Source of the DNA: Pseudomonadota bacterium
Lineage (GTDB): Bacteria > Pseudomonadota > Alphaproteobacteria > Rhizobiales > Beijerinckiaceae
Direction of reading: 5' to 3'
Assembly: GCA_021780435.1 (NCBI GenBank)
Contig: JAJXYV010000200.1
Span: forward strand, 35,192 to 99,191
DNA length: 64,000 nt
The notes under the pieces are model-generated. The model was given only the letters and a program-made list of their open reading frames with translations, made no database searches and was not told the DNA's origin. Shown piece by piece: positions 7,215-15,676 of this stretch. The translations under genes and the position numbers were made by a program. Position 1 is the stretch's first letter, and the number at the start of each line of letters is the position of its first letter.

Positions 7215-8270
7215 ATGTCGGCGCGTCACCGCACCCGTTCCGAACGCGAGCAGCTCGAATTGTTTCGGGCGCTGCCAGGCGATCTCGCGCCGCGCGACGC
7301 GCAGGATCTCATGGCCTACCCGTTCTTCTCGCTCGCTAAGACGCACCGCACGACGCCGATCGACTACCGGATGAACGACATCGCCATCCGCGTCGAAGCG
7401 GTTCCCGAGCACGGCATGGCCACCATCTGGGACGCCGACGTGTTGATCTGGGCCGCCAGCCAAATCGTCCAGGCGCGTGACGCCGGCCTGCGCACCTCGC
7501 GTTTGATGGCCGCCACACCCTACGAGATTCTCACCTTCATCGGGCGCGGTGTGAGCGTGCGCGACTACCACCGGCTGAAGGCCGCGCTCGACCGGCTGCA
7601 ATCGACCACCGTCGCCACCTCGCTGCGCCAGACCGCCGAGCGGCGCATGCACCGTTTCTCCTGGATCAACGAATGGACCGAGCGCGCCGACGTTCATGGA
7701 CACGCCGACGGCATCGATCTCATCGTGCCGGACTGGTTCTATCGTGCCGTCCTCGACGACGCGCTCGTGCTGACGATCGACCGTGAATATTTCGCGCTGA
7801 CGGGTGGTCTCGAGCGCTGGCTTTACCGCCTCGTGCGCAAGCACGCTGGCAAACAGCCGGCAGGCTGGCGGTTCGATTTCCGACATCTCTACATGAAATC
7901 GGCGAGCCTCTCGCCGTTCAAGCGCTTCGCCTTCGAGCTGCGCGATATCGCACGGCGCCAGCCTTTGCCCGGTTATCGCCTCGGTGTCGATCGCGGGAGC
8001 GGCGGCCGCGAGTTGCTTGCCTTCGTCAATGAGACGTCCCCGTCCACGACGGCCTGTGGACAAGCTGTAGAAGCGGTCGTGCTATCGGGAACCGCGAGGC
8101 ACGTGCCATCAGGAACCGCATCCTCGTGCTATCAGGAACCGAAAGCGGCCTTTTCTCCAAGCACATCAAATGCTTCGGAGCCGCCTAACTTAGACTCTAA
8201 CGAAGAGTCTAACTCTTCTGTTGTTGGCGGCGCGCTCGACCGGGGGAAACCCGGGAGGGAAGAGCGATGA
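7215..8270 (+). CDS. repA: Replication initiator protein (RepA family)
   Basis: The 351-residue protein matches plasmid RepA-type initiators found in trb ICEs. The N-terminus ELFRALPGDLAPRDAQDLMAYPFFSLAK and the central SRLMAATPYEILTFIGRG and WLYRLVRKHAG segments are typical of the family and form winged-helix DNA-binding units. The last 80 residues are low in family character because the DNA there carries three iteron-like repeats and a hairpin. The product probably supports limited replication of the excised circle, which stabilises the ICE in growing cells. It is followed by parA with a 4-base overlap, as usual for rep-par modules. Confidence 0.82.
   Translation: MSARHRTRSEREQLELFRALPGDLAPRDAQDLMAYPFFSLAKTHRTTPIDYRMNDIAIRVEAVPEHGMATIWDADVLIWAASQIVQARDAGLRTSRLMAATPYEILTFIGRGVSVRDYHRLKAALDRLQSTTVATSLRQTAERRMHRFSWINEWTERADVHGHADGIDLIVPDWFYRAVLDDALVLTIDREYFALTGGLERWLYRLVRKHAGKQPAGWRFDFRHLYMKSASLSPFKRFAFELRDIARRQPLPGYRLGVDRGSGGRELLAFVNETSPSTTACGQAVEAVVLSGTARHVPSGTASSCYQEPKAAFSPSTSNASEPPNLDSNEESNSSVVGGALDRGKPGREER
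8055..8141 (+). repeat. Iteron-like repeats and DnaA-box-like site in repA 3' end
   Basis: Three 17-bp near-identical repeats, CGTGCTATCGGGAACCG (8078-8094), CGTGCCATCAGGAACCG (8102-8118) and CGTGCTATCAGGAACCG (8125-8141), lie 24 and 23 bases apart. TGTGGACAA at 8055-8063 is one mismatch from a reverse DnaA box. Even spacing near two helical turns is typical of iterons, so an origin inside repA is plausible. Confidence 0.65.
8190..8218 (+). promoter_or_regulatory. Two mutually exclusive hairpins before parA
   Basis: TTAGACTCT (8190-8198) pairs with AGAGTCTAA (8204-8212). The same right arm is also part of GAAGAGT (8202-8208) pairing with ACTCTTC (8212-8218). Only one can form at a time. The position, 49 bases before the parA start, suggests control of parA or a binding site for partition proteins. 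Confidence 0.5.
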
Positions 8271-8905
8271 TCGTCGCCCTCCTCAACCAGAAGGGCGGCG
8301 TCGGCAAGACCACGCTCGCCCTGCACCTAGCGGGCGCTTGGGCAGACCAGGGAAAGCGCGTCACAGTTATCGACGCCGATCCCCAAGGCTCGGCTCTCGA
8401 CTGGTCCGCGCAGCGCGCCAAGGAGGCCGTGCCCCGCCTCTTCGGCGTCATAGGCCTCGCCCGCGACACGCTGCATCGTGAAGCGCCCGAGCTCGCCCGT
8501 GACGCCGACCATGTCGTCATCGACGGTCCGCCGCGTGTCGCGGGCCTGCTGCGCTCGGCCCTGCTCGCCGCCGATCTCGTCCTGATCCCCGCGCAACCAT
8601 CTCCCTTCGATGGCTGGGCTTCGGCCGAGATGCTGAGGCTGCTGGAGGAAGCACGCATCTTTCGCCCGGAGCTCGTGGCGCGCTTCGTGCTCAATCGCTG
8701 CGCTGCGCGCACTGTGATCGCACGCGAGACCGCAGACGGCCTCGCCGATCACGATCCGCCGGTCCTCTCGTCCCGCATCGGCCAGCGTGTCGCCTTCGCC
8801 GATACCGCGCGCACCGGTCGTCTCGTCTTCGACATCGACACCGCACGTCACGCGGTGCGCGAGATCGTCGCGTTGGCGGCCGAAGTCGATCGGGTGACGC
8901 GATGA
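8267..8905 (+). CDS. parA: ParA family ATPase
   Basis: The 212-residue protein is a small Walker-type ParA. The deviant Walker A box LNQKGGVGKTTLA is at residues 6-18, the A' motif DADPQGSALDW follows, and the B-type motif VVIDGPPRV comes next. It uses ATP binding on the nucleoid to position or stabilise the replicating element. It overlaps repA by 4 bases upstream and the small gene at 8902 by 4 bases downstream, so translation is coupled. No full ParB is present; the next small protein may serve as the partner. ParA proteins of this size are standard in trb ICEs beside repA and traF. Confidence 0.9.
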   Translation: MIVALLNQKGGVGKTTLALHLAGAWADQGKRVTVIDADPQGSALDWSAQRAKEAVPRLFGVIGLARDTLHREAPELARDADHVVIDGPPRVAGLLRSALLAADLVLIPAQPSPFDGWASAEMLRLLEEARIFRPELVARFVLNRCAARTVIARETADGLADHDPPVLSSRIGQRVAFADTARTGRLVFDIDTARHAVREIVALAAEVDRVTR

Positions 8906-9156
8906 GCCCGCGCCCATCCAACCGCCGCTTCGCAGCGCGCCCGCGCGATCCAGAGTCCTGGGTCCGCGCGCCCGAGCCTTCGGCCACGGCGCAGAGCGCC
9001 GGCGACCTCTTCTCCGCGCGGCTGACCGTCGATGTGACGCCCGAGTTGCGCGCCCGGATCAAGATTACGGCCTTCCAGCGTGGCCAGACCGTCGCCGACA
9101 TGCTGCGCGACCTCCTCGCCCGCGAATTCCCCGCAACCGATGGAGGACAGACATGA
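8902..9156 (+). CDS. Small ribbon-helix-helix-like partition partner
   Basis: The 84-residue protein has a disordered basic N-terminus and a C-terminal segment, FSARLTVDVTPELRARIKITAFQRGQTVADMLRDLLAREF, that fits a ribbon-helix-helix fold (strand followed by two helices). It is coupled to parA by a 4-base overlap (ATGA) and to the next gene by another. Small RHH proteins often act as the centromere-binding partner of short ParA proteins. That role is inferred from position. The conserved place of this gene in related ICEs supports it. Confidence 0.65.
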   Translation: MSPRPSNRRFAARPRDPESWVRAPEPSATAQSAGDLFSARLTVDVTPELRARIKITAFQRGQTVADMLRDLLAREFPATDGGQT

Positions 9157-9659
9157 TGGCAAACCCCGCCTTCGCGCAGGCGCCGCCGTGTTCGCCCGAC
9201 GCGCTGACAGCCGTCGAGCTCACCTGGCTCGAGAAGCGCGTCGAGCATTGGATCAGGTTCGGCCGCGATGTCGACGAGACGATCATCGATCGCCGCCGCC
9301 GTGTGCTGAGCTTCGCACCGAACACCATCTTCGCCTTCGTCCGCTGGGCCTCGAATGACTTCGGCACCGTCGTCTCACGCATCGACATCGTGCGCACGGT
9401 CATGCCAGGCGAAGCCTATCAGACGCTGCCCTTCGTCCGTCCCGGCGGCGAGATCCTGCTGCGCATCAGCGGCTGGCCGAAGGTCGAGCGCGTGCTGCTG
9501 GCGATCGACGCCATCGAGGCGCTCGGCCTCGATCCAGCCGACGCCGCACCCGATCACTGGCGGCACATCCACAATCGCCTCGGCGCCGGATACGAGCCGC
9601 GTCCTTATGGCCCCGACCAGCATCGCGCCTGGCTCCTGCGGCGGCGGGTGCTGTCATGA
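9153..9659 (+). CDS. DUF2840 domain-containing protein
   Basis: The 168-residue protein matches DUF2840 of conjugative elements: LTWLEKRVEHWIRFG near the N-terminus, then the central FAPNTIFAFVRWASNDFGTV and the C-terminal HWRHIHNRLGAGYEPRPYGPDQHRAWLLRRR. No catalytic motif or membrane segment is visible. It is encoded between parA and traF with ATGA overlaps on both sides, so it belongs to the same transcript. Its role in transfer is unknown. Confidence 0.82.
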   Translation: MMANPAFAQAPPCSPDALTAVELTWLEKRVEHWIRFGRDVDETIIDRRRRVLSFAPNTIFAFVRWASNDFGTVVSRIDIVRTVMPGEAYQTLPFVRPGGEILLRISGWPKVERVLLAIDAIEALGLDPADAAPDHWRHIHNRLGAGYEPRPYGPDQHRAWLLRRRVLS

Positions 9660-10168
9660 CGCGCTTCGGCTACGTCATGACGACATATTTCGCGCTGCTG
9701 GGTTTCGTCTGGGCGGCCATCTTTCCCGTCTCGCCGAGATTCATCTGGAACGCCAGCGCCAGTGTGCCGACCGGACTCTACGCCATTCATTCGGCTGGCA
9801 CGCTTCACGTCACCGAACTGGTGGTGGTCCGGCCACCCACGGCGCTCGCGGCCTTCCTCGACGAGCGCCACTACCTGCCTAAAGGCGTGCCGATGCTGAA
9901 GCGCATCCTCGCCCTGCCTGGACAAACAGTTTGCCGCACAGACCGCACGATCACCGTCGATGGCGTCGCCATGGGCGAGGCGCTCGACCGCGACAGAATT
10001 GGCCGGCTGCTACCGACCTGGACGGGCTGCCATGTCGTTGCCGGCAACGAAGTCTTCCTCATGAATTGGCAGTCCGGGGATTCCCTCGATGGCCGCTACT
10101 TCGGCCCGCTTCCCGCCAGCGCCATCGTCGGTCGGGCCGATCCCCTCTGGACGCGCGAGGAGGATTGA
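9656..10168 (+). CDS. traF: TraF, S26-family conjugal transfer peptidase
   Basis: The 170-residue protein has an N-terminal membrane segment (residues 6-25) and the S26 signal-peptidase motifs: the nucleophile region SASVPTGLY (Ser36) and the general-base region GVPMLKRILALPGQ (Lys82). A further conserved stretch, NWQSGDSLDGRYFGP, follows. In RP4, TraF cyclises the TrbC pilin and is essential for transfer. A trbC gene is present at 16639, so the substrate is in the same element. The gene is coupled to DUF2840 by a 4-base overlap. Confidence 0.88.
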   Translation: MTRFGYVMTTYFALLGFVWAAIFPVSPRFIWNASASVPTGLYAIHSAGTLHVTELVVVRPPTALAAFLDERHYLPKGVPMLKRILALPGQTVCRTDRTITVDGVAMGEALDRDRIGRLLPTWTGCHVVAGNEVFLMNWQSGDSLDGRYFGPLPASAIVGRADPLWTREED

Positions 10169-10170
10169 CC

Positions 10171-10998
10171 GTGCCCAACCGTCACCCGCCGATCGCCATC
10201 CTCCCGCGCTCGCCCCGCGAACACCCTTCCTCCTTTCCGGCCATGTCCGTTCCGATCGTCGGCAGGCCACAGAAAAGATACCGTCGCTGCCACCGCGTTT
10301 CGGCGTGCATCGGACTGGCAATCCTCACGATGATCGGCTGTCGTGCGGCCGACGCCGAGCCTGCAACGGTTCGTCCCATGACGTTGCGATCGGCTTATGC
10401 GCCATTGGCAGCTTTCGTTGCCGAAGCCTCGCACCGCTTCGGCATTCCGGCGACGTGGATACGCGCCGTTATGCGCGCCGAGAGCTTTGGCGATGTGCGA
10501 GCCGTCTCACCGAAAGGCGCCATCGGCCTTATGCAGATCATGCCCGAAACCTGGGCCGGCCTGCGTCAGCGCTACCGGCTGGGCGCCAATCCGTTCGATG
10601 CGCATGACAACATCATCGCCGGCGCGGCGTATCTCCGTGAGCTTCACGACCGCTACGGCATCCCCGGTTTCCTCGCGGCCTACAACGCCGGTCCCGCGCG
10701 CTGGGAAGACCATCTCGCGACCGGCCGGCCGCTGCCTGCGGAGACGCGCGCCTACCTCACTCGTCTCGCGCCGATCATCGGCGGAAGTTCAGCCGACGAT
10801 ACGGCCATACTCGCCGCCGTGGTGAAGTCCTGGAGCGAAGCGTCGCTGTTCCCAGCGCGCCCGGCACGTCCGCCAAGCGACATGCCATCAGCATCGCCGC
10901 AGCCATCGACCGACCGTTCGGCGCAGGATTGGACGGGTCTCGCGCCGCAGTCCGATGGACTGTTCGTCGCTCTGTCGAACCGGGAGCGGTCGCAATGA
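10171..10998 (+). CDS. Lytic transglycosylase, SLT domain
   Basis: The protein has about 275 residues from the GTG at 10171, chosen because gaggagg precedes it and the traF stop is just upstream; an ATG at 10243 is an alternative. A hydrophobic segment (SACIGLAILTMIGC) forms a signal or lipoprotein-like region. The SLT domain shows the catalytic Glu in IRAVMRAESFGDVRAVSPKGAIGLMQIMP and the later AYLRELHDRYGIPGFLAAYNAG. Such enzymes open peptidoglycan for assembly of the type IV secretion channel. The C-terminal 70 residues are low-complexity. Confidence 0.85.
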   Translation: MPNRHPPIAILPRSPREHPSSFPAMSVPIVGRPQKRYRRCHRVSACIGLAILTMIGCRAADAEPATVRPMTLRSAYAPLAAFVAEASHRFGIPATWIRAVMRAESFGDVRAVSPKGAIGLMQIMPETWAGLRQRYRLGANPFDAHDNIIAGAAYLRELHDRYGIPGFLAAYNAGPARWEDHLATGRPLPAETRAYLTRLAPIIGGSSADDTAILAAVVKSWSEASLFPARPARPPSDMPSASPQPSTDRSAQDWTGLAPQSDGLFVALSNRERSQ

Positions 10999-11126
10999 GT
11001 GCGATCGGTGGCCATCGTGCTGTGGAGGGCTGTGGCGGCGGTTTGTGTGTGAGGGACAGTCAGCACAGGAACCCAGCCCACGGACGGCAAGGGAAAAGGC
11101 CGGCCCTCGGCGCGGCTTATGTGGTT

Positions 11127-11156
11127 GGGGAGATTGAGGAATTCACCAATTTCCCC
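11127..11156. other. Candidate oriT inverted repeat
   Basis: GGGGAGATTG (11127-11136) and CAATTTCCCC (11147-11156) form a 10-bp inverted repeat with one wobble pair and a 10-base spacer, 90 bases before the relaxase start. The stretch 10999-11245 has no convincing gene. oriT regions are often found next to the relaxase gene with such repeats, but no known nic sequence was recognised. Confidence 0.35.
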
Positions 11157-11245
11157 GACACCCCCTGCTGGCGCTTTCCGCAAATAGTCAAACGATTTCA
11201 AGCATTCGAGCGCCGTCGGCTTACTTTGCGTCAGGGCCTCGCGCC

Positions 11246-12997
11246 GTGACAACCCGCGACGACGACCTGCGCATCCGGCCTGGGCGCATCCAGCACGGCA
11301 ACCGCGGCGGCAAGCGTCCCCAGACCTTCGTTGGCGAAGTCATGCGGGCCGCGAAGAAGGCCGGGCATGTCGGCAGCAGCTTCCGGTCGAGCCAGGGCCG
11401 CAGCCGCTCGCGGTTCGGCCGCGGGCGCCGGGCAGCAGTCTCGATCCGGTTGCGCTCGAACGCTCGCCGGGTAGTGATGAAGGCGCGCGTCGTCCGCCAT
11501 CAGGGCACGCGCTTCCGTTCGGCCCCGCTGCCGAAGCATATGGCCTATCTGAAGCGCGAGGGCGTAACGCGCGACGGCGAGAATGCCCGCATGTTCGACG
11601 CCGCTTCCGATACGGCGGATGAACGCGCCTTCGCCGAGCGGTGCGAAGATGACCGCCATCACTTCCGCTTCATCATCTCGCCCGAAGACGGGGCAGAGCT
11701 TGGTGACCTCAAGACTTTCACCCGCGAGTTGATGCAGGACGTCGAGAAGGACCTCGGCACCAAGCTCGACTGGGTCGCCGTCGACCATTGGAACACCGAC
11801 AATCCCCATGTCCACGTCCTCATCCGCGGCCGCGCCGATGACGGTCAGGACCTGGTCATCAGCCGTGAATACATCAGCCGGGGTTTTCGCGATCGCGCGG
11901 CCGAGCGTGTGACGTTGGAGCTCGGTCCGCGCAGCGAGCGGGAGATCCGCACCTCCCTGGAGCGGGAGGTGAGCGCGGAACGCTGGACCAGCCTTGATGG
12001 CGCGTTGCGCGACATCTCCGATGAATGCGGCGGGGTCGCCGATCTGAGACCCGGCCCGAATGCCGAGGACCCGGAGCTGCGGCATCTGTTGATCGGCCGG
12101 GCCACGAAGCTGGAACGCCTCGGCCTTGCCGACCCGGTTGGCTCTGCATGTTGGACGCTGAAGCCGGGCCTTGACCAGACCCTGCGCCAACTCGGGATCC
12201 GGGGCGACATCATCAAGACCATGCACCAGGCAATGAGCACCGGCGGAACGGAACCCGACGTCAGTACCTTTGCTCTGCATGGCGACGAACCGTCCGATCC
12301 GGTGCTCGGCCGGCTGGTGAAGCGGGGCCTCGACGATGAGCTGAAGGGGACGGCCTACGCTATCGTCGCCGGCGTCGACGGACGCACCCATCACCTCAGG
12401 TTTTCCGATCTCGAGATGACCGGCGACGCGCCAGCGGGGGCCATCGTCGAGGCGCGGGCCTATGACGATGCCAAAGGTCACCGCCGCCTATCTCTCGCTA
12501 CGCGCTCCGATCTCTCGATCGAGGCGCAGGTGACGGCGTCGGGCGCGACCTGGCTTGACCGCCAGCTTCTCGCCAAGGACCCGCCGCTCAGCGGCGGCGG
12601 CTTCGGCGCCGAAGTGCGCGATGCCATGGACGCGCGCGTCGACCATCTCGCCGCGGAAGGGCTTGCCCACCGGCAAGGGCAACGCATGGTCTTTGCCCGG
12701 GATCTTCTCGCCACCCTGCGGCGGCGGGAATTGGATGACGCGACGTCGAAGCTGTCGACCGAGACTGGGCTGGCCTACCAGCCATCCGCTGAAGGAGAGC
12801 ACGTCGCCGGGGTCTATCGCCAGCGCGTGAATCTCGCCACCGGCCGCTTCGCCATGATCGACAACGGGCTCGGCTTCCAACTCGTGCCGTGGCGCCCGGC
12901 GCTGGAGAAGGATCTCGGCCGCGAAGTGCGTGGCGTCATGGCACCGGGCGGCAATGTCGAGTGGAGCCTCGGCCGGAAACGTGGGCTCGGCCTATGA
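11246..12997 (+). CDS. Relaxase, VirD2-like with DUF3363
   Basis: The 583-residue protein nicks oriT and leads the strand into the recipient. The relaxase domain shows FRFIISPEDGAELGDL, then LDWVAVDHWNTDNPHVHVLIRG with the metal-binding His-x-His. The catalytic Tyr is expected within HQGTRFRSAPLPKHMAYLKREGV, of which Tyr in HMAYLKREG is a candidate. The C-terminal half matches DUF3363. The N-terminus is strongly basic. The start is a GTG in gccgtgacaacc. It is followed by traG in the same orientation. This is the usual relaxase of trb-type ICEs in alphaproteobacteria (RlxS-like). Confidence 0.88.
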   Translation: MTTRDDDLRIRPGRIQHGNRGGKRPQTFVGEVMRAAKKAGHVGSSFRSSQGRSRSRFGRGRRAAVSIRLRSNARRVVMKARVVRHQGTRFRSAPLPKHMAYLKREGVTRDGENARMFDAASDTADERAFAERCEDDRHHFRFIISPEDGAELGDLKTFTRELMQDVEKDLGTKLDWVAVDHWNTDNPHVHVLIRGRADDGQDLVISREYISRGFRDRAAERVTLELGPRSEREIRTSLEREVSAERWTSLDGALRDISDECGGVADLRPGPNAEDPELRHLLIGRATKLERLGLADPVGSACWTLKPGLDQTLRQLGIRGDIIKTMHQAMSTGGTEPDVSTFALHGDEPSDPVLGRLVKRGLDDELKGTAYAIVAGVDGRTHHLRFSDLEMTGDAPAGAIVEARAYDDAKGHRRLSLATRSDLSIEAQVTASGATWLDRQLLAKDPPLSGGGFGAEVRDAMDARVDHLAAEGLAHRQGQRMVFARDLLATLRRRELDDATSKLSTETGLAYQPSAEGEHVAGVYRQRVNLATGRFAMIDNGLGFQLVPWRPALEKDLGREVRGVMAPGGNVEWSLGRKRGLGL

Positions 12998-13106
12998 AGG
13001 TCGCGGCGCCGTCCATCCGATTGCTGCGCCAGCGTGTCCGGGTTCCCGACGCCTCGCAGTCAGAGCTTGCGTCCCCCTCGCGAGACGCTGCTGATTTGGT
13101 GTCACC

Positions 13107-15089
13107 ATGAACGCGACCAAGATTCTCTGGGGCCAAATCCTCCTCGTCTGCACCGTTGTCCTCGCCTTCATATGGAGCGCAACGGAATGGACAGCCTGGC
13201 AGCTCGCCTTTCAGCCGCAGCTCGGTCACCCCTGGTTCGTGCTGTTCGGCTGGCCGATGTACCAGCCGCCCGCCTTCTTCTGGTGGTGGTTTGCCTACGA
13301 CGCTTACGCCCACGACATCTTTGTCACCGGCGGGTTCATCGCGGGAGCTGGCGGCGTCGCCGCAGTAGTCGTGGCGGTCGCCATGTCGGTGTGGCGCGCG
13401 CGCGAAGTGAAGAAGGTCACGACCTATGGATCCGCGCGCTGGGCCGAGGCGCGCGAGATTCGGAAGGCTGGGCTTCTTCATCCCGATGGCGTTCTGCTGG
13501 GCCGATGGAAGGATGCCTATCTTCGCCACCACGGCCCGGAGCACGTGCTGTGCTTCGCACCAACGCGGTCCGGCAAGGGTGTCGGCCTGGTGGTTCCGAC
13601 GCTACTCACCTGGCCAGGCTCGGCCATTGTCCATGACATTAAGGGAGAGAACTGGGGACTGACCGCCGGCTGGCGTGCCCGCTTCGGTCGGGTGCTGCTG
13701 TTCGATCCGACCAACACAAAGAGTTCGGCTTACAACCCGCTGCTCGAGGTCCGTCGCGGCGAGTGGGAAGTCAGGGATGTTCAGAACATCGCCGACGTGC
13801 TGGTCGATCCCGAAGGCGCGCTGGAGAAAAGGAACCATTGGGAGAAGACGAGCCACGCGCTCCTTGTCGGCACGATCCTGCACGTCCTCTACGCCGAGAG
13901 GGACAAGACCCTCGCCGGCGTCGCCAACTTCCTCTCCGACCCCAAGCGGCCGATCGAGACGACGCTGCGAGCGATGATGACGACGCCCCATCTGGGGAAG
14001 AACGGCGTTCACCCCGTCGTGGCCAGCGCCGCGCGCGAGCTGCTCAACAAGAGTGAAAACGAACGCTCCGGCGTGCTGTCGACAGCCATGTCGTTCCTTG
14101 GGCTCTATCGAGATCCAGTCGTCGCCGCCGTTACGCAGCGTTGCGACTGGCGCATCCGCGATCTCGTCGAGGCCGAGCATCCCGTGACCCTCTACCTCGT
14201 CGTGCCGCCGTCGGACATCAGCAGGACCAAGCCTCTGATCCGCCTGATCCTCAACCAGATCGGTCGGCGCCTCACCGAGGAGTTGGGATCGAAGCGCCGC
14301 CGGCATCGGCTGCTGCTCATGCTCGACGAATTTCCCGCACTCGGCCGTCTCGACTTCTTCGAGAGCGCATTGGCCTTCATGGCGGGCTACGGGCTGAAGA
14401 GCTTTCTCATCGCCCAAAGCCTGAACCAGATCGAAAAAGCTTACGGGCAGAACAATTCCATTCTCGACAACTGCCATGTGCGCGTGAGCTTCGCCACGAA
14501 CGATGAGCGCACCGCCAAACGCGTCTCCGACGCGCTCGGCACCGCGACCGAAATGCGCGCCATGAAGAACTACGCTGGCAGCCGCCTAAGTCCATGGCTC
14601 GGTCATTTGATGGTCTCGCGCCAGGAGACGGCGCGGCCACTCCTCACGCCCGGCGAGGTCATGCAGCTCCCAGCGGATGACGAGCTGGTTTTGATGTCCG
14701 GCTGCGCGCCCATTCGGGCAAAGAAAGCGCGCTACTACGAAGACCCTGAGATGAAGGCGCGGATCCTTCCGCCACCAGCGCTTACCGATCCGAAATCGCT
14801 CCCGGCCGACAAACGTCCTCCCGTTCCGCCCGGTGGCGACTGGGCTGGCGCCGTCGTTGCCCCAGCGGCATCCGAGACCGAAGACCCCGCCAACGCCGGT
14901 ATCCGGCGCGAACCGGAATTGCCGGAACACGAGGAGATCGTGCCCCAGCCGCCAAAGCCTGTTCATGAGTTCGAGCCCGCGGACGAGGAGCCGGACGATG
15001 ACGTTCGGCGCCAGCGCATCATGCAGCGAACCTTCGGGACGGTCGCCCGCCAAGTCTCGCTCGATCCCGGCGATGATATGCAGATGTGA
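13107..15089 (+). CDS. traG: TraG/VirD4 type IV coupling protein
   Basis: The 660-residue ATPase links the relaxosome to the secretion channel. Two N-terminal membrane segments (about residues 8-25 and 72-95) precede the cytoplasmic domain. The Walker A motif is APTRSGKGVGLVVPTLL (around residue 151), followed by VHDIKGENWGLTAGWR. The Walker B motif is LLLMLDEFPALGRLDFF, followed by KSFLIAQSLNQIEKAYG. The C-terminal 110 residues are acidic and Pro-rich. It stands between the relaxase and the CopG-like gene, upstream of trbB, the standard order. Confidence 0.95.
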   Translation: MNATKILWGQILLVCTVVLAFIWSATEWTAWQLAFQPQLGHPWFVLFGWPMYQPPAFFWWWFAYDAYAHDIFVTGGFIAGAGGVAAVVVAVAMSVWRAREVKKVTTYGSARWAEAREIRKAGLLHPDGVLLGRWKDAYLRHHGPEHVLCFAPTRSGKGVGLVVPTLLTWPGSAIVHDIKGENWGLTAGWRARFGRVLLFDPTNTKSSAYNPLLEVRRGEWEVRDVQNIADVLVDPEGALEKRNHWEKTSHALLVGTILHVLYAERDKTLAGVANFLSDPKRPIETTLRAMMTTPHLGKNGVHPVVASAARELLNKSENERSGVLSTAMSFLGLYRDPVVAAVTQRCDWRIRDLVEAEHPVTLYLVVPPSDISRTKPLIRLILNQIGRRLTEELGSKRRRHRLLLMLDEFPALGRLDFFESALAFMAGYGLKSFLIAQSLNQIEKAYGQNNSILDNCHVRVSFATNDERTAKRVSDALGTATEMRAMKNYAGSRLSPWLGHLMVSRQETARPLLTPGEVMQLPADDELVLMSGCAPIRAKKARYYEDPEMKARILPPPALTDPKSLPADKRPPVPPGGDWAGAVVAPAASETEDPANAGIRREPELPEHEEIVPQPPKPVHEFEPADEEPDDDVRRQRIMQRTFGTVARQVSLDPGDDMQM

Positions 15090-15094
15090 CGCGC

Positions 15095-15532
15095 ATGAGG
15101 ACCAAACACACCTTTCGCCTCCCGCCCGATTTGGCGGGGAAGCTCGCCGATTATGCCGCCCGCAAGCGCGTGCCACAGGCTCTGGTCGTAGAAGCGGCGC
15201 TCGCCTCGCATCTGTCTCCCGATGGCGCCGATCGATTGGAGGCCGCGCTGGCGCGGCGGCTCGATCGCATGACGCGGCAGATGGAACGGATCGAGAGGCA
15301 CGTCACAATCTCGAATGAGGCGTTGGCCGTGTTCGTGCGCTTCTGGCTGACCAGTACGCCGGCTTTACCTGACACCGCTCTCGCCGCCGCGCAGACCAAA
15401 GGGCGCGAGCGCTACGATGGATTCGTCGAAGCCCTCGGACGCCGTCTGGCGCGTGGACGAAAGCTCGCAGACGAGGTGAGCCAGGACGTCGCTTTCGAGT
15501 CGGAACAGGACGCGACGGCGAAGAGCTCCTGA
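15095..15532 (+). CDS. CopG-family ribbon-helix-helix regulator
   Basis: The 145-residue protein starts MRTKHTFRLPPDLAGKLADYAARKRVPQALVVEAAL, a ribbon-helix-helix DNA-binding domain of the CopG type. The rest is helical and may mediate oligomerisation. The ATG at 15095 fits the family start; a GTG at 15086 overlapping the traG stop is possible. It lies between traG and trbB, as in related elements. A regulator of the trb operon is a reasonable guess, helped by the structured sequence just upstream of trbB. Confidence 0.8.
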   Translation: MRTKHTFRLPPDLAGKLADYAARKRVPQALVVEAALASHLSPDGADRLEAALARRLDRMTRQMERIERHVTISNEALAVFVRFWLTSTPALPDTALAAAQTKGRERYDGFVEALGRRLARGRKLADEVSQDVAFESEQDATAKSS

Positions 15533-15625
15533 TAGCCGACCATCCCGGCGACCTGTCTTTCTATCCCAGAGCCCTCCCGCCTCATCGCCGTTGTTGCAGA
15601 GACCCATTTCCGGCTCTTTCTAATC

Positions 15626-15672
15626 AACCCCGCTGACACATGCGCCTCCGAGTGAGGCGAACTTGCGGGGTT
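15626..15672 (+). promoter_or_regulatory. Nested hairpin overlapping the trbB ribosome binding region
   Basis: AACCCCGC (15626-15633) pairs with GCGGGGTT (15665-15672), and GCCTC (15644-15648) pairs with GAGGC (15654-15658) inside. The right arm holds the only G-rich stretch before the trbB GTG at 15677. Folding would thus hide the translation start of the first trb gene. Confidence 0.5.
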
Positions 15673-15676
15673 CGCA

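Noticed and set aside
10929-11249. 106-residue ORF between the transglycosylase and the relaxase
   Set aside because: No recognisable domain; it covers the inverted repeat considered as oriT.
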